A DNA stretch of 64,000 bases from Frateuria aurantia DSM 6220 (GTDB taxonomy: Bacteria > Pseudomonadota > Gammaproteobacteria > Xanthomonadales > Rhodanobacteraceae): assembly GCF_000242255.2 (NCBI RefSeq), contig NC_017033.1:682001-746000 (forward strand), given 5' to 3'. Positions within the stretch are counted from its first letter, which is position 1. Each line of letters begins with the position of its first letter. Of the stretch, positions 52,501 to 63,215 are shown piece by piece. The notes beneath the pieces are model-generated. The model had not been told where the DNA came from, ran no database searches, and was given only the letters and a program-made list of their open reading frames with translations. The position numbers and the translations under genes were made by a program.

Positions 52501-52790
52501 GCAACGAACGCATTCTGGATACGCTGCGCGCGCCGCACATTTCCGAAAAGGCGGCTCGCCTGGCAGCTCACAATCAGTACGTGTTCGTCGTCGCTCCGAC
52601 GGCAACCAGTGCCGATGTGAAGGCTGCGGTTGAGCAGATGTTTGACGTGAAGGTGGAAAAGGTCAACCTGGTGAACACCAAGGGCAAGGCCAAATCCTTC
52701 CGTTTCCGTAGCGGTGCCCGTCAGGGCAAGCGCAAGGCGTATGTCCGGTTGGCTGATGGTCAGACCATCGACGTCGGCACGGCGCCCTGA
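52497..52790 (+). CDS. rplW: 50S ribosomal protein L23
   Basis: 97 aa starting [20 protein letters not shown]. It sits at the tunnel exit and binds trigger factor and SRP. The start overlaps the rplD stop (ATGA). Confidence 0.98.
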   Translation: MSNERILDTLRAPHISEKAARLAAHNQYVFVVAPTATSADVKAAVEQMFDVKVEKVNLVNTKGKAKSFRFRSGARQGKRKAYVRLADGQTIDVGTAP

Positions 52791-52807
52791 GTCAGGAGTT
52801 CTAAGAG

Positions 52808-53629
52808 ATGGCACTAATTACACACAAGCCGACCTCTGCCGGACGCCGTGACTCCGTCAGCGTCAAGACGCCCGGTCTGCACAAGGGAGCGCCGTACGCG
52901 CCGCTCACCGAGTCGCAGTCGCGCACCGGCGGTCGCAACCACTTCGGTCGCATCACCACCCGTCATCGCGGCGGTGGTCACAAGCAGGCCTACCGCATCA
53001 TCGACTTCAAGCGCGACAAGGCTGGCATTCCGGCCAAGGTCGAGCGTCTGGAGTATGATCCGAACCGCACCGCCCACATCGCACTGCTGTGCTATGCCGA
53101 CGGTGAGCGTCGCTACATCATCGCCCCCAAGGGCGTTGAAGTCGGTGACACCCTGGTTTCGGGCCGCGACGCCGCGATCAAGGTTGGCAACAACCTGCCG
53201 CTGCGCAGCATCCCGGTCGGTTCCACCATCCACTGCATCGAGATGCGCCCCGGCAAGGGTGCCCAGATCGCGCGCAGTGCCGGTGCCTCGGTGCAGCTGG
53301 TCGCTCGCGACGGTGGTTATGCCACCCTGCGTCTGCGTTCCGGTGAAATGCGTCGGGTTCCGACCGATTGCCACGCCACCATCGGTGAAGTGGGCAACAG
53401 CGAACACAGCCTGAAGAAGCTGGGCAAGGCCGGCGCCAAGCGTTGGCAGGGTATTCGTCCGACCGTCCGCGGTGTGGCGATGAACCCGGTTGACCATCCG
53501 CACGGCGGTGGTGAGGGACGTACCTCTGGTGGCCGTCATCCGGTCAGCCCGTGGGGTACGCCGACCAAGGGTTACAAGACCCGCAACAACAAGCGCACGC
53601 AGCAGTTCATCGTGCGTCGTCGCAAGTGA
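52808..53629 (+). CDS. rplB: 50S ribosomal protein L2
   Basis: 273 aa. The C-terminal [20 protein letters not shown] contains the conserved histidine near the peptidyl-transferase centre. The basic tail ([17 protein letters not shown]) binds rRNA. Confidence 0.99.
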   Translation: MALITHKPTSAGRRDSVSVKTPGLHKGAPYAPLTESQSRTGGRNHFGRITTRHRGGGHKQAYRIIDFKRDKAGIPAKVERLEYDPNRTAHIALLCYADGERRYIIAPKGVEVGDTLVSGRDAAIKVGNNLPLRSIPVGSTIHCIEMRPGKGAQIARSAGASVQLVARDGGYATLRLRSGEMRRVPTDCHATIGEVGNSEHSLKKLGKAGAKRWQGIRPTVRGVAMNPVDHPHGGGEGRTSGGRHPVSPWGTPTKGYKTRNNKRTQQFIVRRRK

Positions 53630-53639
53630 GGAAGCCGTC

Positions 53640-53912
53640 ATGCCCCGTTCTCTGAAGAAAGGTCCGTTTGTTGACCTGCATCTGATCAAGAAGGTGGAAG
53701 CTGCGGTTTCCTCCAACAACAAGCGTCCGATCAAGACCTGGTCGCGTCGTTCGATGATCCTCCCGGAAATGGTCGGTCTGACCATTGCCATCCACAACGG
53801 TCGTCAGCATGTGCCGGTGCTGGTCAACGAGAACATGGTCGGGCACAAGCTCGGCGAGTTCGCGGTGACCCGTACCTTCAAGGGCCATGTGGCTGACAAG
53901 AAGGGCAAGTGA
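53640..53912 (+). CDS. rpsS: 30S ribosomal protein S19
   Basis: 90 aa ([20 protein letters not shown]). It starts 10 bp after rplB, and its stop shares one base with the rplV start (TGATG). Confidence 0.98.
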   Translation: MPRSLKKGPFVDLHLIKKVEAAVSSNNKRPIKTWSRRSMILPEMVGLTIAIHNGRQHVPVLVNENMVGHKLGEFAVTRTFKGHVADKKGK

Positions 53913-54247
53913 TGAGCACTGAAGCCAAAGCGATCCTGCGCAGCGCCCGCATTTCGGCGCAGAAGGCACGCCTGGTGGCCGATCTGGTCCGCGGTCTTCC
54001 CGTGGGCCGGGCCAGCGATGTGCTCGCCTTTACCAACAAGAAAGCCGCCCATATGGTCCGCAAGGTCCTGTTGTCGGCTGTCGCCAACGCCGAAAACAAC
54101 TTGGGCGCCGACGTCGACGAACTGAAGGTCGCCAAGATCTTCGTCGACGAAGGTCCGACCATGAAGCGCATGTTTGCACGTGCCAAGGGCCGCGGTTCCC
54201 GCATCCTGAAGCGCACCAGCCACATCACCGTTGTTGTTGGCGACTAA
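53912..54247 (+). CDS. rplV: 50S ribosomal protein L22
   Basis: 111 aa ([20 protein letters not shown]). The beta-hairpin loop [19 protein letters not shown] lines the exit tunnel and has no deletion of the macrolide-resistance type. An in-frame GTG one codon earlier is unlikely to be used. Confidence 0.98.
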   Translation: MSTEAKAILRSARISAQKARLVADLVRGLPVGRASDVLAFTNKKAAHMVRKVLLSAVANAENNLGADVDELKVAKIFVDEGPTMKRMFARAKGRGSRILKRTSHITVVVGD

Positions 54248-54260
54248 GAGGATATAGACG

Positions 54261-55010
54261 ATGGGTCATAAAGTTCATCCCACCGGCATCCGCCTCGGCA
54301 TCGCCAAGGACTGGAATTCGAAGTGGTATGCCAACAAGGGCGAATACGCCCAGTACCTGGCGGCTGATCTGAAGGTCCGTGACATGCTTCGCAAGAAGCT
54401 GGCACAGGCCGGCATCTCCAAGATCCAGATCGAACGTCCGGCCAAGACCGCCCGCGTGACCATTCACACCGCCCGTCCGGGCGTGGTGATCGGCAAGAAG
54501 GGTGAGGACATCGAGAAGCTGCGCAAGGAAGTCAGCGACATGATGGGCGTTCCGGCGCACATCAACGTCTCCGAAGTCCGCAAGCCGGAGCTGGACGCGC
54601 AGCTGGTGGCCGAGTCGATCGCCCAGCAGCTGGAGCGTCGCATCATGTTCCGCCGCGCCATGAAGCGCTCGGTCGGCAACGCGATGCGTCTGGGTGCCCT
54701 GGGCATCAAGATCAACGTGTCGGGCCGTCTGAACGGTGCCGAAATCGCTCGTTCCGAGTGGGCCCGCGAAGGTCGTGTGCCGTTGCACACCCTGCGTGCC
54801 GATATTGATTACGGTTTTGCCGAGGCGAAGACGACCTACGGCATCATCGGCATCAAGGTCTGGATCAACAAGGGCGAAGTCTTCGACATGGCGCAGATTG
54901 GCCAGGAGTCGAAGGACGAGCAGGCTCCTTCGCGCCGTGATGGCGGGGAAGGTCGTCGTGATGGGCGTCGCGAGGGCGGTGAAGGCCGTCGCGAGCGGGC
55001 GGCGAAGTAA
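54261..55010 (+). CDS. rpsC: 30S ribosomal protein S3
   Basis: 249 aa. The KH domain carries the [15 protein letters not shown] loop. The C-terminus has a basic extension made of near-repeats ([22 protein letters not shown]) that is absent from E. coli S3 and probably disordered. Confidence 0.98.
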   Translation: MGHKVHPTGIRLGIAKDWNSKWYANKGEYAQYLAADLKVRDMLRKKLAQAGISKIQIERPAKTARVTIHTARPGVVIGKKGEDIEKLRKEVSDMMGVPAHINVSEVRKPELDAQLVAESIAQQLERRIMFRRAMKRSVGNAMRLGALGIKINVSGRLNGAEIARSEWAREGRVPLHTLRADIDYGFAEAKTTYGIIGIKVWINKGEVFDMAQIGQESKDEQAPSRRDGGEGRRDGRREGGEGRRERAAK

Positions 55011-55022
55011 GGGAGAGTTGCC

Positions 55023-55436
55023 ATGTTGCAACCTAAGCGAACCAAATTCCGTAAGCAGTTCAAGGGCCGCAATGAGGGCCTGGCGTTCAGCTCGAACCTC
55101 GTCAGCTTTGGCGAGTTCGGTCTGAAGGCGACGACCCATGGCCAGCTGACCGCTCGTCAGATCGAAGCCGCGCGTCGTTGCATCACCCGCTTCGTCAAGC
55201 GTGGCGGCAAGCTCTGGATCCGTGTGTTCCCGGACAAGCCGATCACCAAGAAGCCTATCGAAGTCCGTATGGGCTCCGGCAAGGGCAGTGTCGAATTCTG
55301 GGTGGCTCCGATCCAGCCGGGTCGGATGCTCTATGAAATCGAGGGCGTCGACGAGACGACGGCACGCGAGGCATTCCGCCTTGCTGCCGCCAAGCTGTCG
55401 GTGCAGACACAGTTTGTGACCAGGGCGGTGATGTGA
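55023..55436 (+). CDS. rplP: 50S ribosomal protein L16
   Basis: 137 aa ([20 protein letters not shown]). The arginine in [20 protein letters not shown] corresponds to the site hydroxylated by YcfD in E. coli. The stop shares a base with the rpmC start. Confidence 0.98.
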   Translation: MLQPKRTKFRKQFKGRNEGLAFSSNLVSFGEFGLKATTHGQLTARQIEAARRCITRFVKRGGKLWIRVFPDKPITKKPIEVRMGSGKGSVEFWVAPIQPGRMLYEIEGVDETTAREAFRLAAAKLSVQTQFVTRAVM

Positions 55437-55621
55437 TGGCCAGCAACGATGTTTTCCAGAAGTCGGCCGAAGAGCTGAAGCAGCACCTGCTGGACCTGCG
55501 CAAGGAGCAGTTCAATCTGCGCATGCAAAAGGGTTCCGGTCAGCTCAACCAGCCGCACCAACTGCGCCGTGTTCGGCGCGATATCGCCCGCGCAAAGCAT
55601 GCGCTGGGCGACAAGAAGTAA
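55436..55621 (+). CDS. rpmC: 50S ribosomal protein L29
   Basis: 61 aa ([20 protein letters not shown]). It is a two-helix protein at the tunnel exit next to L23. It starts at the last base of the rplP stop (TGATG). Confidence 0.97.
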   Translation: MASNDVFQKSAEELKQHLLDLRKEQFNLRMQKGSGQLNQPHQLRRVRRDIARAKHALGDKK

Positions 55622-55632
55622 GGACGGCTGAG

Positions 55633-55893
55633 ATGAGCGAAAAGAAGACCACGATCCGCACCCTCGAAGGGCGCGTTGTCAGCAACAAGATGGACAAGAC
55701 GGTTACCGTTCTCGTCGAGCGTCAGGTCCAGCACGCGCTGCTGGGCAAGATCATCCGCCGCTCCACCAAGCTTCATGCCCAGGACGAACTGGGTGCGAAC
55801 GAAGGTGATGTGGTCCGGATTGCCGAGTGCCGTCCCCTGTCGAAGACGAAGCATCATCGCGTCGTCGAAATCATCACGCGCGCAAGCGTCTAA
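55633..55893 (+). CDS. rpsQ: 30S ribosomal protein S17
   Basis: 86 aa. The OB fold shows [20 protein letters not shown] and [20 protein letters not shown]. It is the last gene of the S10 operon by E. coli convention, 18 bp before rplN. Confidence 0.98.
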   Translation: MSEKKTTIRTLEGRVVSNKMDKTVTVLVERQVQHALLGKIIRRSTKLHAQDELGANEGDVVRIAECRPLSKTKHHRVVEIITRASV

Positions 55894-55911
55894 CCGTAGG
55901 AGAGTGCATAC

Positions 55912-56280
55912 ATGATCCAGATGCAAAGCACGCTTTCCGCGGCGGACAACAGCGGTGCGAAAGAACTGATGTGCATCAAGGTCCTGGGTGGCTCGCACCG
56001 TCGCTATGCGGCGATCGGCGACGTCATCAAGGTGACCGTGAAAGATGCGATCCCTCGCGGCAAGGTCAAGAAGGGTGAGGTGTACAATGCCGTGGTGGTG
56101 CGTACCGCCAAGGGTGTGCGCCGTCCCGATGGCTCGCTGATCCGTTTCGACGGTAACGCTGCCGTGCTCCTTAACAACAAACTCGAGCCGATCGGCACCC
56201 GTATCTTCGGGCCGGTTACTCGCGAGCTGCGTGGTGAGAAGTTCATGAAGATCGTCTCCCTCGCGCCCGAAGTGCTCTGA
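55912..56280 (+). CDS. rplN: 50S ribosomal protein L14
   Basis: 122 aa ([20 protein letters not shown]), usual length. It contacts 16S rRNA at an intersubunit bridge and the silencing factor RsfS. It opens the spc gene group. Confidence 0.98.
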   Translation: MIQMQSTLSAADNSGAKELMCIKVLGGSHRRYAAIGDVIKVTVKDAIPRGKVKKGEVYNAVVVRTAKGVRRPDGSLIRFDGNAAVLLNNKLEPIGTRIFGPVTRELRGEKFMKIVSLAPEVL

Positions 56281-56293
56281 GCGGAGAACCTTT

Positions 56294-56608
56294 ATGAACC
56301 GTATCCGCAAGGGTGATCAGGTGATCGTGATCACCGGCAAGAACAAGGGCCAGCGCGGTGACGTGCTGAAAGTTGATGGCGATCGCGTGGTCGTCTCCAA
56401 CGTCAACTTGGTCAAGCGCCACACCAAGCCGAACCCGCAGGCCAACGTCGCCGGTGGCATCGTCGAGCGTGAAGCTTCGATCCATATCTCTAATGTGCAG
56501 CTGTTCAACCCCGCCTCGAACAAGGGTGAGCGCGTTGGTACCAAGACCCTGGAAGATGGGAAAAAGGTCCGCGTGTTCCGTTCGAACGGCGAGGTCGTGG
56601 ACGCGTAA
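56294..56608 (+). CDS. rplX: 50S ribosomal protein L24
   Basis: 104 aa with an N-terminal KOW motif ([20 protein letters not shown]), an early assembly initiator of the 50S subunit. Confidence 0.98.
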   Translation: MNRIRKGDQVIVITGKNKGQRGDVLKVDGDRVVVSNVNLVKRHTKPNPQANVAGGIVEREASIHISNVQLFNPASNKGERVGTKTLEDGKKVRVFRSNGEVVDA

Positions 56609-56620
56609 GGAATCACAGTC

Positions 56621-57160
56621 ATGACGCGCCTTGAGAAATTTTACAAAGACCAGGTGGTATCGAAGCTCACTGAGCGCTTCGGCTACCAGAACGTGATGCA
56701 GGTTCCCCGCATCACCAAGATCACGCTGAACATGGGTGTGGGCGAAGCGGCCGGCAACAAGAAGATTCTTGAAAACGCCGTTGCCGACATGGCCAAGATC
56801 GCCGGCCAGAAGCCGGTGACCACCAAGGCTCGTGTTTCGGTGGCCTCGTTCAAGATCCGTGACGGTTGGCCGATCGGTTGCAAGGTCACCTTGCGCCGTG
56901 CCCAGATGTGGGAGTTCCTTGATCGTCTGATCAATATCTCCCTGCCGCGTACCCGCGACTTCCGCGGCGTATCGGCCAAGGCTTTCGACGGCCGGGGCAA
57001 CTACAACTTCGGTGTCCGCGAACAGATCATCTTCCCGGAAATCGATTTCGACCAGGTCGACGCGATGCGCGGTATGGATATTTCCATCACCACCACTGCC
57101 AAGACCGACGACGAAGCCAAGGCGCTGCTGGAAGCCTTCAGCTTCCCGTTCCGCCACTGA
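56621..57160 (+). CDS. rplE: 50S ribosomal protein L5
   Basis: 179 aa ([20 protein letters not shown]). It binds 5S rRNA and the P-site tRNA loop; [20 protein letters not shown] is conserved. Confidence 0.98.
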   Translation: MTRLEKFYKDQVVSKLTERFGYQNVMQVPRITKITLNMGVGEAAGNKKILENAVADMAKIAGQKPVTTKARVSVASFKIRDGWPIGCKVTLRRAQMWEFLDRLINISLPRTRDFRGVSAKAFDGRGNYNFGVREQIIFPEIDFDQVDAMRGMDISITTTAKTDDEAKALLEAFSFPFRH

Positions 57161-57173
57161 GACCGAGAGAGAC

Positions 57174-57479
57174 ATGGCCAAGACATCGATGGTTAACCGC
57201 GATCTGAAGCGGACCAAGCTGGTGAAGAAGTACGCCGTGAAGCGTGCCGAGCTGAAGGCGATCGCCGTCAGCCCGACTGCCAGCTACGAAGAAAAGCTGG
57301 ACGCACAGGCCAAGCTGCAGAAGCTGCCCCGTGATTCCAGCCCCTCGCGCCAGCGCAACCGTTGCGCACTGTCGGGTCGTCCCCGCGGTGTGTACCGGAA
57401 GTTCGGCCTGGGTCGCAACAAGCTGCGTGAAGCGACGATGCGGGGCGACGTCCCGGGTCTGCGCAAGGCCAGCTGGTAA
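57174..57479 (+). CDS. rpsN: 30S ribosomal protein S14, zinc-independent form
   Basis: 101 aa ([20 protein letters not shown]). The long form lacks the CxxC...CxxC zinc ligands (only [11 protein letters not shown] remains), so it does not need zinc. It is followed by a terminator, not directly by rpsH. Confidence 0.98.
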   Translation: MAKTSMVNRDLKRTKLVKKYAVKRAELKAIAVSPTASYEEKLDAQAKLQKLPRDSSPSRQRNRCALSGRPRGVYRKFGLGRNKLREATMRGDVPGLRKASW

Positions 57480-57503
57480 CAAGCCCTCGTGTGAGGGTAC
57501 GAG

Positions 57504-57529
57504 CCGGCCTGGCAACAGGCCGGTTTTTT
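57504..57529 (+). terminator. Intrinsic terminator between rpsN and rpsH
   Basis: CCGGCCTG, a GCAA tetraloop and CAGGCCGG form a perfect 8-bp stem followed by six T. It lies inside the normally continuous spc operon. Confidence 0.93.
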
Positions 57530-57577
57530 GCGTCGGGCCCCCAGCGGTCCGGCGAGTTGATGCAATGCGCACAGGTA

Positions 57578-57606
57578 TTCGCATTAGCCGCAAAGTCTGG
57601 TATAGT
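57578..57606 (+). promoter_or_regulatory. Promoter upstream of rpsH
   Basis: TTCGCA (57578-57583), a 17-base spacer and TATAGT (57601-57606) lie 97 bp before rpsH and directly after the terminator, so the second half of the spc group can be transcribed independently. Confidence 0.8.
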
Positions 57607-57702
57607 CCTGCGTCTACCCTGAGTAGAGGCCGCCTTTGGCGGTACACATACAACTAGATTTCCGGTTACTCGGATATCGGTGCACTCTGAAGGATTTCTC
57701 CC

Positions 57703-58098
57703 ATGAGCATGACTGATCCCATCGCCGATCTGTTTACGCGCATCCGCAATGCCCAGCTGACGGGCAAGAAGGTTGTCCGTATGCCGTCGTCGAAGATGAA
57801 GGTTGCAATCGCCAATCTTCTGAAGAACGAAGGCTACATCATCGATGCCTCCACCTCGGTCGTCGAGGCCAAGCCGGTGCTCGAGATCGCCTTGAAGTAT
57901 TTCGAAGGCCGTCCGGCCATTGAAACCATCGCCCGTGTCAGCCGTTCCGGCCTCCGCGTCTATCGCGGCAAGGATGAACTGCCGAAAGTGCTCGGCGGTC
58001 TCGGTATCTCCATCATCTCCACCTCCGCCGGTCTGCTGACCGACGCGCAGGCTCGCGCTCGCGGCCTGGGTGGCGAAGTCATCGGCCAAGTGGCTTAA
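57703..58098 (+). CDS. rpsH: 30S ribosomal protein S8
   Basis: 131 aa ([20 protein letters not shown]). In E. coli S8 represses the spc operon by binding near the rplE start; here S8 is in a separate transcription unit from rplE. Confidence 0.98.
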   Translation: MSMTDPIADLFTRIRNAQLTGKKVVRMPSSKMKVAIANLLKNEGYIIDASTSVVEAKPVLEIALKYFEGRPAIETIARVSRSGLRVYRGKDELPKVLGGLGISIISTSAGLLTDAQARARGLGGEVIGQVA

Positions 58099-58109
58099 GG
58101 AGAGACGCG

Positions 58110-58637
58110 ATGTCACGTGTAGCCAAGCAACCCATCACCCTGCCCAAGGGTGTCGAGATCACTGCTGATGCCAATGGCGTCGTGGTGAAGGGCCCCAAGG
58201 CCACCCTGTCGACCCACAATCTGCCGGGCGTCAGCCTGTTGATCGAGGCCGGCGTTGCCACCATCGTGCTGGCCGAAGGCGCTGAATCCAAGTTCGGCGG
58301 CACCGCCCGCGCGCTGATCGCCAACATGGTCAAGGGTGTCTCGGAAGGTTTCGAGCGCAAGCTGGAGCTGGTCGGCGTCGGTTATCGCGCTGCCATGTCC
58401 GGCAAGGCCGTCAATCTGAGCCTGGGCTTCTCCCATCCTGTGCTGTTCGAAGCTCCGGAAGGCGTGACCCTGGAAACCCCGACGCAGACCGAGATCCTGA
58501 TCAAGGGTTCGGACAAGCAGACGGTCGGCCAGGTTGCCGCCAAGATTCGCAGCTTCCGTCCGCCGGAGCCCTACAAGGGCAAGGGCGTGCGCTATGCCGG
58601 CGAGAAGATCATCCTGAAGGAAGCTAAGAAGGCCTAA
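58110..58637 (+). CDS. rplF: 50S ribosomal protein L6
   Basis: 175 aa ([20 protein letters not shown]). The C-terminal [20 protein letters not shown] is the rRNA-binding signature. Confidence 0.98.
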   Translation: MSRVAKQPITLPKGVEITADANGVVVKGPKATLSTHNLPGVSLLIEAGVATIVLAEGAESKFGGTARALIANMVKGVSEGFERKLELVGVGYRAAMSGKAVNLSLGFSHPVLFEAPEGVTLETPTQTEILIKGSDKQTVGQVAAKIRSFRPPEPYKGKGVRYAGEKIILKEAKKA

Positions 58638-58723
58638 GGACGTGGGGCGGTTCGCGCCGGTGGCAGGCCTGGTTCCTGACGCCGCGCGAACGCCGACTCC
58701 GCCGATCCGCTTTCTGGAGACTT

Positions 58724-59083
58724 ATGACTATGAACAAGAACGAATCCCGCCTGCGTCGCGCCAAGTCGACCCGCGCGCACATCCGCAAGCTGGCTGTCGC
58801 CCGCCTGTCGGTGCATCGCACGGGTCAGCATCTGTACGCCCAGGTGTTCGATGCTTCGGGCAAGAACGTCGTGGCTGCCGCCTCGACCGTGCAGAAGTCC
58901 ATCGCCGAAGGCCTGAAGGGTACCAAGAACCTGGAAGCCGCCGCCGCCGTGGGCAAGGCTGTTGCCGAGCGCGCCTTGGCCGCTGGTATCGAAAGCGTGG
59001 CTTTCGATCGTTCGGGTTTCCGTTATCACGGTCGCATCAAGGCTCTGGCCGATGCTGCTCGTGAAGGCGGCCTGAAGTTCTGA
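58724..59083 (+). CDS. rplR: 50S ribosomal protein L18
   Basis: 119 aa ([20 protein letters not shown]); the ATG at 58730 is an alternative start with GGAGA 9 bases upstream. It binds 5S rRNA with L5; [20 protein letters not shown] is conserved. Confidence 0.97.
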   Translation: MTMNKNESRLRRAKSTRAHIRKLAVARLSVHRTGQHLYAQVFDASGKNVVAAASTVQKSIAEGLKGTKNLEAAAAVGKAVAERALAAGIESVAFDRSGFRYHGRIKALADAAREGGLKF

Positions 59084-59195
59084 TCGATCTCAGGTCTGGC
59101 CGCTTGCGACCGGGCCTGGCCTGCTTCAATACAACAACTCCAAGCGGCGACGCCGCAACATGAGTCCCGGTTCGCCGGGCAAAACGGAAAAGATT

Positions 59196-59705
59196 ATGTC
59201 TTCAACCGATCGCGAAAATTCGGACGGCCTGCTGGAAAAGCTGATTGCCGTCAACCGCGTGGCCAAGACCGTCAAGGGTGGCCGCCAGATGAGCTTTACC
59301 GCACTGACCGTCGTCGGTGATGGCGAAGGTCGCGTGGGTTTCGGCTATGGCAAGGCGCGCGAAGTGCCGGTCGCCATCTCCAAGGCCATGGATCGCGCCC
59401 GTCGCAACATGGTCGACATCGAGCTGAACAACGGCACCCTGTGGTATGCCATCAAGGCCAACCACGGCGCTGCCCGCGTCTACATGCAGCCGGCTTCCGA
59501 AGGTACCGGTGTGATTGCCGGCGGTGCCATGCGCGCCGTGCTGGAAGTGGTGGGTGTCAAGAACGTGCTGGCCAAGGCTGTCGGTTCGCGCAACCCGATC
59601 AACCTGGTTCGTGCAACGATCAAGGGTCTGCAGGCTGTGGCTTCGCCGAAGCGCATCGCCGCCAAGCGTGGCAAGACCGTGGAAGAGGTGGTTGGTCATG
59701 GCTAA
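59196..59705 (+). CDS. rpsE: 30S ribosomal protein S5
   Basis: 169 aa from the ATG at 59196 ([20 protein letters not shown]). The N-terminal loop [16 protein letters not shown], where spectinomycin-resistance changes occur, is wild type. It overlaps rpmD by 8 bp. Confidence 0.97.
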   Translation: MSSTDRENSDGLLEKLIAVNRVAKTVKGGRQMSFTALTVVGDGEGRVGFGYGKAREVPVAISKAMDRARRNMVDIELNNGTLWYAIKANHGAARVYMQPASEGTGVIAGGAMRAVLEVVGVKNVLAKAVGSRNPINLVRATIKGLQAVASPKRIAAKRGKTVEEVVGHG

Positions 59706-59886
59706 TACTGAAAAGACCGTCCGCGTTCGCCTGGTCAAGGGCCTGCGTGGTGTCCAGTCCCGTCATCGCCTGAGCGTGAAAGCGCTGGGTCTGAGCAAGC
59801 TCAACAGCGTGCGTGAACTGAAAGACAGCCCGCAGGTTCGCGGTCTGATCAATACGGTTTACTACCTGGTTCGGGTTGAGGAGTAA
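59698..59886 (+). CDS. rpmD: 50S ribosomal protein L30
   Basis: 62 aa ([20 protein letters not shown]). It starts inside the end of rpsE. Length and fold are usual for the short bacterial L30. Confidence 0.97.
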   Translation: MANTEKTVRVRLVKGLRGVQSRHRLSVKALGLSKLNSVRELKDSPQVRGLINTVYYLVRVEE

Positions 59887-59891
59887 GCGAA

Positions 59892-60323
59892 ATGCGTCTT
59901 AACGATATCAAACCTGCCGCTGGTGCGCGCAAGTCCCGTCTGCGGGTCGGTCGCGGCATCGGTTCCGGTCTGGGCAAGACCGCCGGTCGCGGTCACAAGG
60001 GTCAGCATGCACGCGCAGGCGGTACCCACAAGTTCGGTTTCGAAGGCGGTCAGATGCCGCTGCAGCGCCGTCTGCCCAAGGTCGGCTTCCGTTCGCGGAC
60101 CAAGGCTCAGAGTCAGGAAGTCTTCCTGTACCAGCTGGCCAACCTGAAGGCTGACGTCATCGACGTGGTCGTCCTGCATCAGGCCGGCCTGATCGACAGC
60201 CGCGCCAAGAAGGTGAAGGTTGTTTCCAAGGGTGAAATCGGTCGCGCCGTGAAGCTGTCGGGCGTGCTGGCTACGGCCGGCGCCAAGGCAGCCATCGAGG
60301 CGGCCGGCGGCAGCGTGGAGTAA
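59892..60323 (+). CDS. rplO: 50S ribosomal protein L15
   Basis: 143 aa ([20 protein letters not shown]). The glycine/arginine-rich extension [20 protein letters not shown] threads into 23S rRNA. It precedes secY by 4 bp. Confidence 0.98.
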   Translation: MRLNDIKPAAGARKSRLRVGRGIGSGLGKTAGRGHKGQHARAGGTHKFGFEGGQMPLQRRLPKVGFRSRTKAQSQEVFLYQLANLKADVIDVVVLHQAGLIDSRAKKVKVVSKGEIGRAVKLSGVLATAGAKAAIEAAGGSVE

Positions 60324-60327
60324 TCGC

Positions 60328-61668
60328 GTGGCCGCAGCCCCAGGGACATCGCTAGGTGCACTCGGCAAGTTGACCGAGCTGCGTCAGCGGATCTTTTTCC
60401 TGATCGGTGCGTTGATCGTCTACCGGCTCGGTTCCTATATCCCGGTGCCGGGCGTCAACCCGGACGCGATGGCGAACTTCATCGCGAACCTGGGACAGGG
60501 GCAGGGCAAGGGCCTGGCGGACATGTTCAACATGTTCTCGGGCGGCTCCTTGGGCCGGTATTCGATTTTCACACTTGGCGTGGTGCCGTATATCTCTGCC
60601 TCCATCGTCGTGCAGATGATGGGTGCGGTGATTCCCAGCCTTGCGCAGCTGCGCAAGGATGGGGAGGCCGGCAAGCGGAAAATGACCATGTACACCCGTT
60701 TCGGTACGGTGGGTCTGGCCATTTTCCAGGGCTTCGGCATCTCAACCATGCTTGAAAAGCAGACGCTGAGCAGCGGTGTCGGCGTGGTCTACACCCCGGG
60801 TCTGGCCTTTGTGCTGGGATCGGTGGTCGCGCTGACGGCAGGCACGATGTTCCTGATGTGGCTGGGCGAGCAGATCACGGAGCGTGGTATCGGCAATGGC
60901 ATCTCGATGCTGATCTTCGCCGGTATCGTTGCGGGCCTTCCCGCCGCCGTGGCGCACACCCTGACCATGGCCAGCAACAACGAGCTGTCGGTGCTTAAGC
61001 TGTTCATGGTGGTGGTGCTGATCCTGGCGGTCACGGCCTTCGTGGTCTTCATGGAGCGGGCCCAGCGGCGGATCACGGTCAATTATGCCCGTCGTTCCGG
61101 CGGTCAGCGCGCCTACATGAACCAGACCTCGCATCTGCCGCTGAAGATCAACATGGCGGGTGTGATTCCGCCGATCTTCGCCTCGAGTCTGCTGATGTTT
61201 CCGGCGACCCTGCTGAACTGGTTCGGCAACAGCCAACATCCCTCGGCATGGCTTCAGCAGCTGGTCCAGCAGCTGAGCCCCGGCGAGCCGCTGTACGACG
61301 TGGTATTTGCGGTGCTGGTGATCTCGTTCGCGTTCTTCTATACCGCGATCGTGTTCAACTCGCAGGAAACGGCTGACAACCTCAAGCGCTCCGGTGCACT
61401 GATTCCGGGCATCCGTCCGGGTCGCGGCACGGCCGATTACATCGACAGCGTCATGACGCGTCTGACCGGTGTGGGTGCGCTTTATCTGGTGCTGGTCTGC
61501 CTGGTGCCGACCTTCATGCAGAATATGTGGCATGTTCCGTTCTACTTCGGTGGCACTTCGTTGCTGATCGTCGTGTTGGTGGTGATGGATTTCATCGCCC
61601 AGGTTCAGGCCCATCTGGTCAGTCATCAGTACGAAAGTCTGATGAAGAAGGCGAATCTGCGTCGCTGA
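60328..61668 (+). CDS. secY: Preprotein translocase subunit SecY
   Basis: 446 aa with a GTG start. Ten membrane helices form the protein-conducting channel; the plug and pore-ring region follows LVDMF-type helix 2 (GGSLGRYSIFTLGVVPYISA). The cytoplasmic loop RSGALIPGIRPGRGTADYID contacts SecA and the ribosome. No rpmJ gene follows. Confidence 0.98.
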   Translation: MAAAPGTSLGALGKLTELRQRIFFLIGALIVYRLGSYIPVPGVNPDAMANFIANLGQGQGKGLADMFNMFSGGSLGRYSIFTLGVVPYISASIVVQMMGAVIPSLAQLRKDGEAGKRKMTMYTRFGTVGLAIFQGFGISTMLEKQTLSSGVGVVYTPGLAFVLGSVVALTAGTMFLMWLGEQITERGIGNGISMLIFAGIVAGLPAAVAHTLTMASNNELSVLKLFMVVVLILAVTAFVVFMERAQRRITVNYARRSGGQRAYMNQTSHLPLKINMAGVIPPIFASSLLMFPATLLNWFGNSQHPSAWLQQLVQQLSPGEPLYDVVFAVLVISFAFFYTAIVFNSQETADNLKRSGALIPGIRPGRGTADYIDSVMTRLTGVGALYLVLVCLVPTFMQNMWHVPFYFGGTSLLIVVLVVMDFIAQVQAHLVSHQYESLMKKANLRR

Positions 61669-61757
61669 ACGATTGGCGGCGCAGCAAAAAAAAGTGACGT
61701 TGGACCCCTGGCGGCGGGCTGTCTGCCGCAGGGGTTCCCCGTAAGATCAATTAAGGT

Positions 61758-61763
61758 TAGAAT
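61758..61763 (+). promoter_or_regulatory. Possible -10 box of the alpha operon
   Basis: TAGAAT at 61758-61763 stands 42 bp before rpsM, after a GC-rich hairpin (CCCCTG...CAGGGG, about 61707-61735). The -35 region is poor, so the call is weak. Confidence 0.35.
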
Positions 61764-61805
61764 TGCGCGTTTACCGCGCAGTATACGCATCGGAGAAGGT
61801 ACATC

Positions 61806-62162
61806 ATGGCGCGCATCGCGGGTGTCAATTTGCCGGTCCAGAAACATGTCTGGGTTGGCCTGCAGAGCATTTATGGTATCGGCCGCAGCCGGGCCAAGAA
61901 GGTTTGTGCGGACGCGGGTGTGGTAGCAACCACCCCCATCAAGTCGCTGAGCGAAGGCGAGGTGGAAAAGCTGCGCCATGAGATCGGCAAGTATGTCGTC
62001 GAAGGCGATCTGCGTCGTGAGGTCGGTATCGCCATCAAGCGGCTGATGGACCTGGGTACGTACCGTGGCCTGCGCCACCGTCGTGGCCTGCCGGTCCGCG
62101 GTCAGCGTACCAAGACCAACGCCCGGACCCGCAAGGGCCCGCGTCGCGCGATTCGCAAGTAA
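61806..62162 (+). CDS. rpsM: 30S ribosomal protein S13
   Basis: 118 aa ([20 protein letters not shown]). The helix-two-turn-helix and the basic tail [20 protein letters not shown] contact the P-site tRNA. Confidence 0.98.
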   Translation: MARIAGVNLPVQKHVWVGLQSIYGIGRSRAKKVCADAGVVATTPIKSLSEGEVEKLRHEIGKYVVEGDLRREVGIAIKRLMDLGTYRGLRHRRGLPVRGQRTKTNARTRKGPRRAIRK

Positions 62163-62174
62163 CGGACCCCAATT

Positions 62175-62561
62175 ATGGCTAAGCCTGTCAAGACCAAGAA
62201 GAAGATCAAGCGCGTTGTCACCGATGCGGTGGCTCACGTGCAGGCATCTTTCAACAACACGATCGTCACGATCACCGACCGTCAGGGCAATGCCCTGTCC
62301 TGGGCCACCGCTGGTGGCGCCGGTTTCCGTGGCTCGCGCAAGTCGACCCCCTTCGCTGCCCAGGTGGCAGCCGAGAAGGCCGGTCGCGCTGCTGGCGACT
62401 ACGGTGTGAAGACCGTGGAAGTGCGCATCAAGGGCCCCGGCCCGGGCCGCGAGTCGGCCGTGCGCTCGCTCAATGCGTTGGGCTACAAGGTTCTCAACAT
62501 CATTGATGTGACCCCGGTGCCGCACAACGGTTGCCGTCCCCCCAAAAAGCGTCGCGTCTAA
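62175..62561 (+). CDS. rpsK: 30S ribosomal protein S11
   Basis: 128 aa. [20 protein letters not shown] and the C-terminal [17 protein letters not shown], including the conserved HNG, lie at the mRNA exit platform. Confidence 0.98.
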   Translation: MAKPVKTKKKIKRVVTDAVAHVQASFNNTIVTITDRQGNALSWATAGGAGFRGSRKSTPFAAQVAAEKAGRAAGDYGVKTVEVRIKGPGPGRESAVRSLNALGYKVLNIIDVTPVPHNGCRPPKKRRV

Positions 62562-62572
62562 GGAGCATCACC

Positions 62573-63199
62573 ATGGCACGTTATCGTGGAGCTACCTGCA
62601 AACTCGCGCGTCGCGAGGGTGCGGATCTCAGTCTGAAGAGCCCGGCTCGCGCACTTGATTCCAAGTGCAAGCTGGAAAACAAGCCCGGTCAGCACGGCGC
62701 CAACAAACGCGCCCGCCTGTCGGACTACGCCGTCCAGCTGCGCGAGAAGCAGAAGGTCAAGCGTATCTACGGTGTGCTGGAACGTCAGTTCAGCAACTAC
62801 TACACCAAGGCATCGACCCAGAAGGGCAATACGGGTGAGAACCTGCTGCGCCTGCTGGAATGCCGCCTGGACAACGTCGTCTATCGCATGGGTTTCGCGG
62901 TCACCCGCGCCCAGGCCCGTCAGCTGGTCTCCCACAAGGGCGTCCTGGTCAACGGCAAGAAGGTCAATATTCCCTCCTACCAGGTTCGTCCCGGTGACGA
63001 GGTGTCGCTGACCGAGCGTGCCCGCAATCAGCTGCGCGTGAAGGAAGCCGGCACGGTTGCCGAAACGATGGACCTGCGTCCGATGTGGGTTGAGGTTGAA
63101 GCCGGCAAGTTCGCCGGTACGTTCAAGGCGCTGCCCGATCGCGGTGATCTGCCGTCGGACATCAACGAGAACCTCATCATCGAGCTTTACTCGAAGTAA
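62573..63199 (+). CDS. rpsD: 30S ribosomal protein S4
   Basis: 208 aa from the ATG at 62573 ([20 protein letters not shown]). The S4 RNA-binding fold contains [21 protein letters not shown]4 nucleates 30S assembly and represses the alpha operon in E. coli. Confidence 0.98.
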   Translation: MARYRGATCKLARREGADLSLKSPARALDSKCKLENKPGQHGANKRARLSDYAVQLREKQKVKRIYGVLERQFSNYYTKASTQKGNTGENLLRLLECRLDNVVYRMGFAVTRAQARQLVSHKGVLVNGKKVNIPSYQVRPGDEVSLTERARNQLRVKEAGTVAETMDLRPMWVEVEAGKFAGTFKALPDRGDLPSDINENLIIELYSK

Positions 63200-63215
63200 T
63201 CAACCGGAGCCGTAA

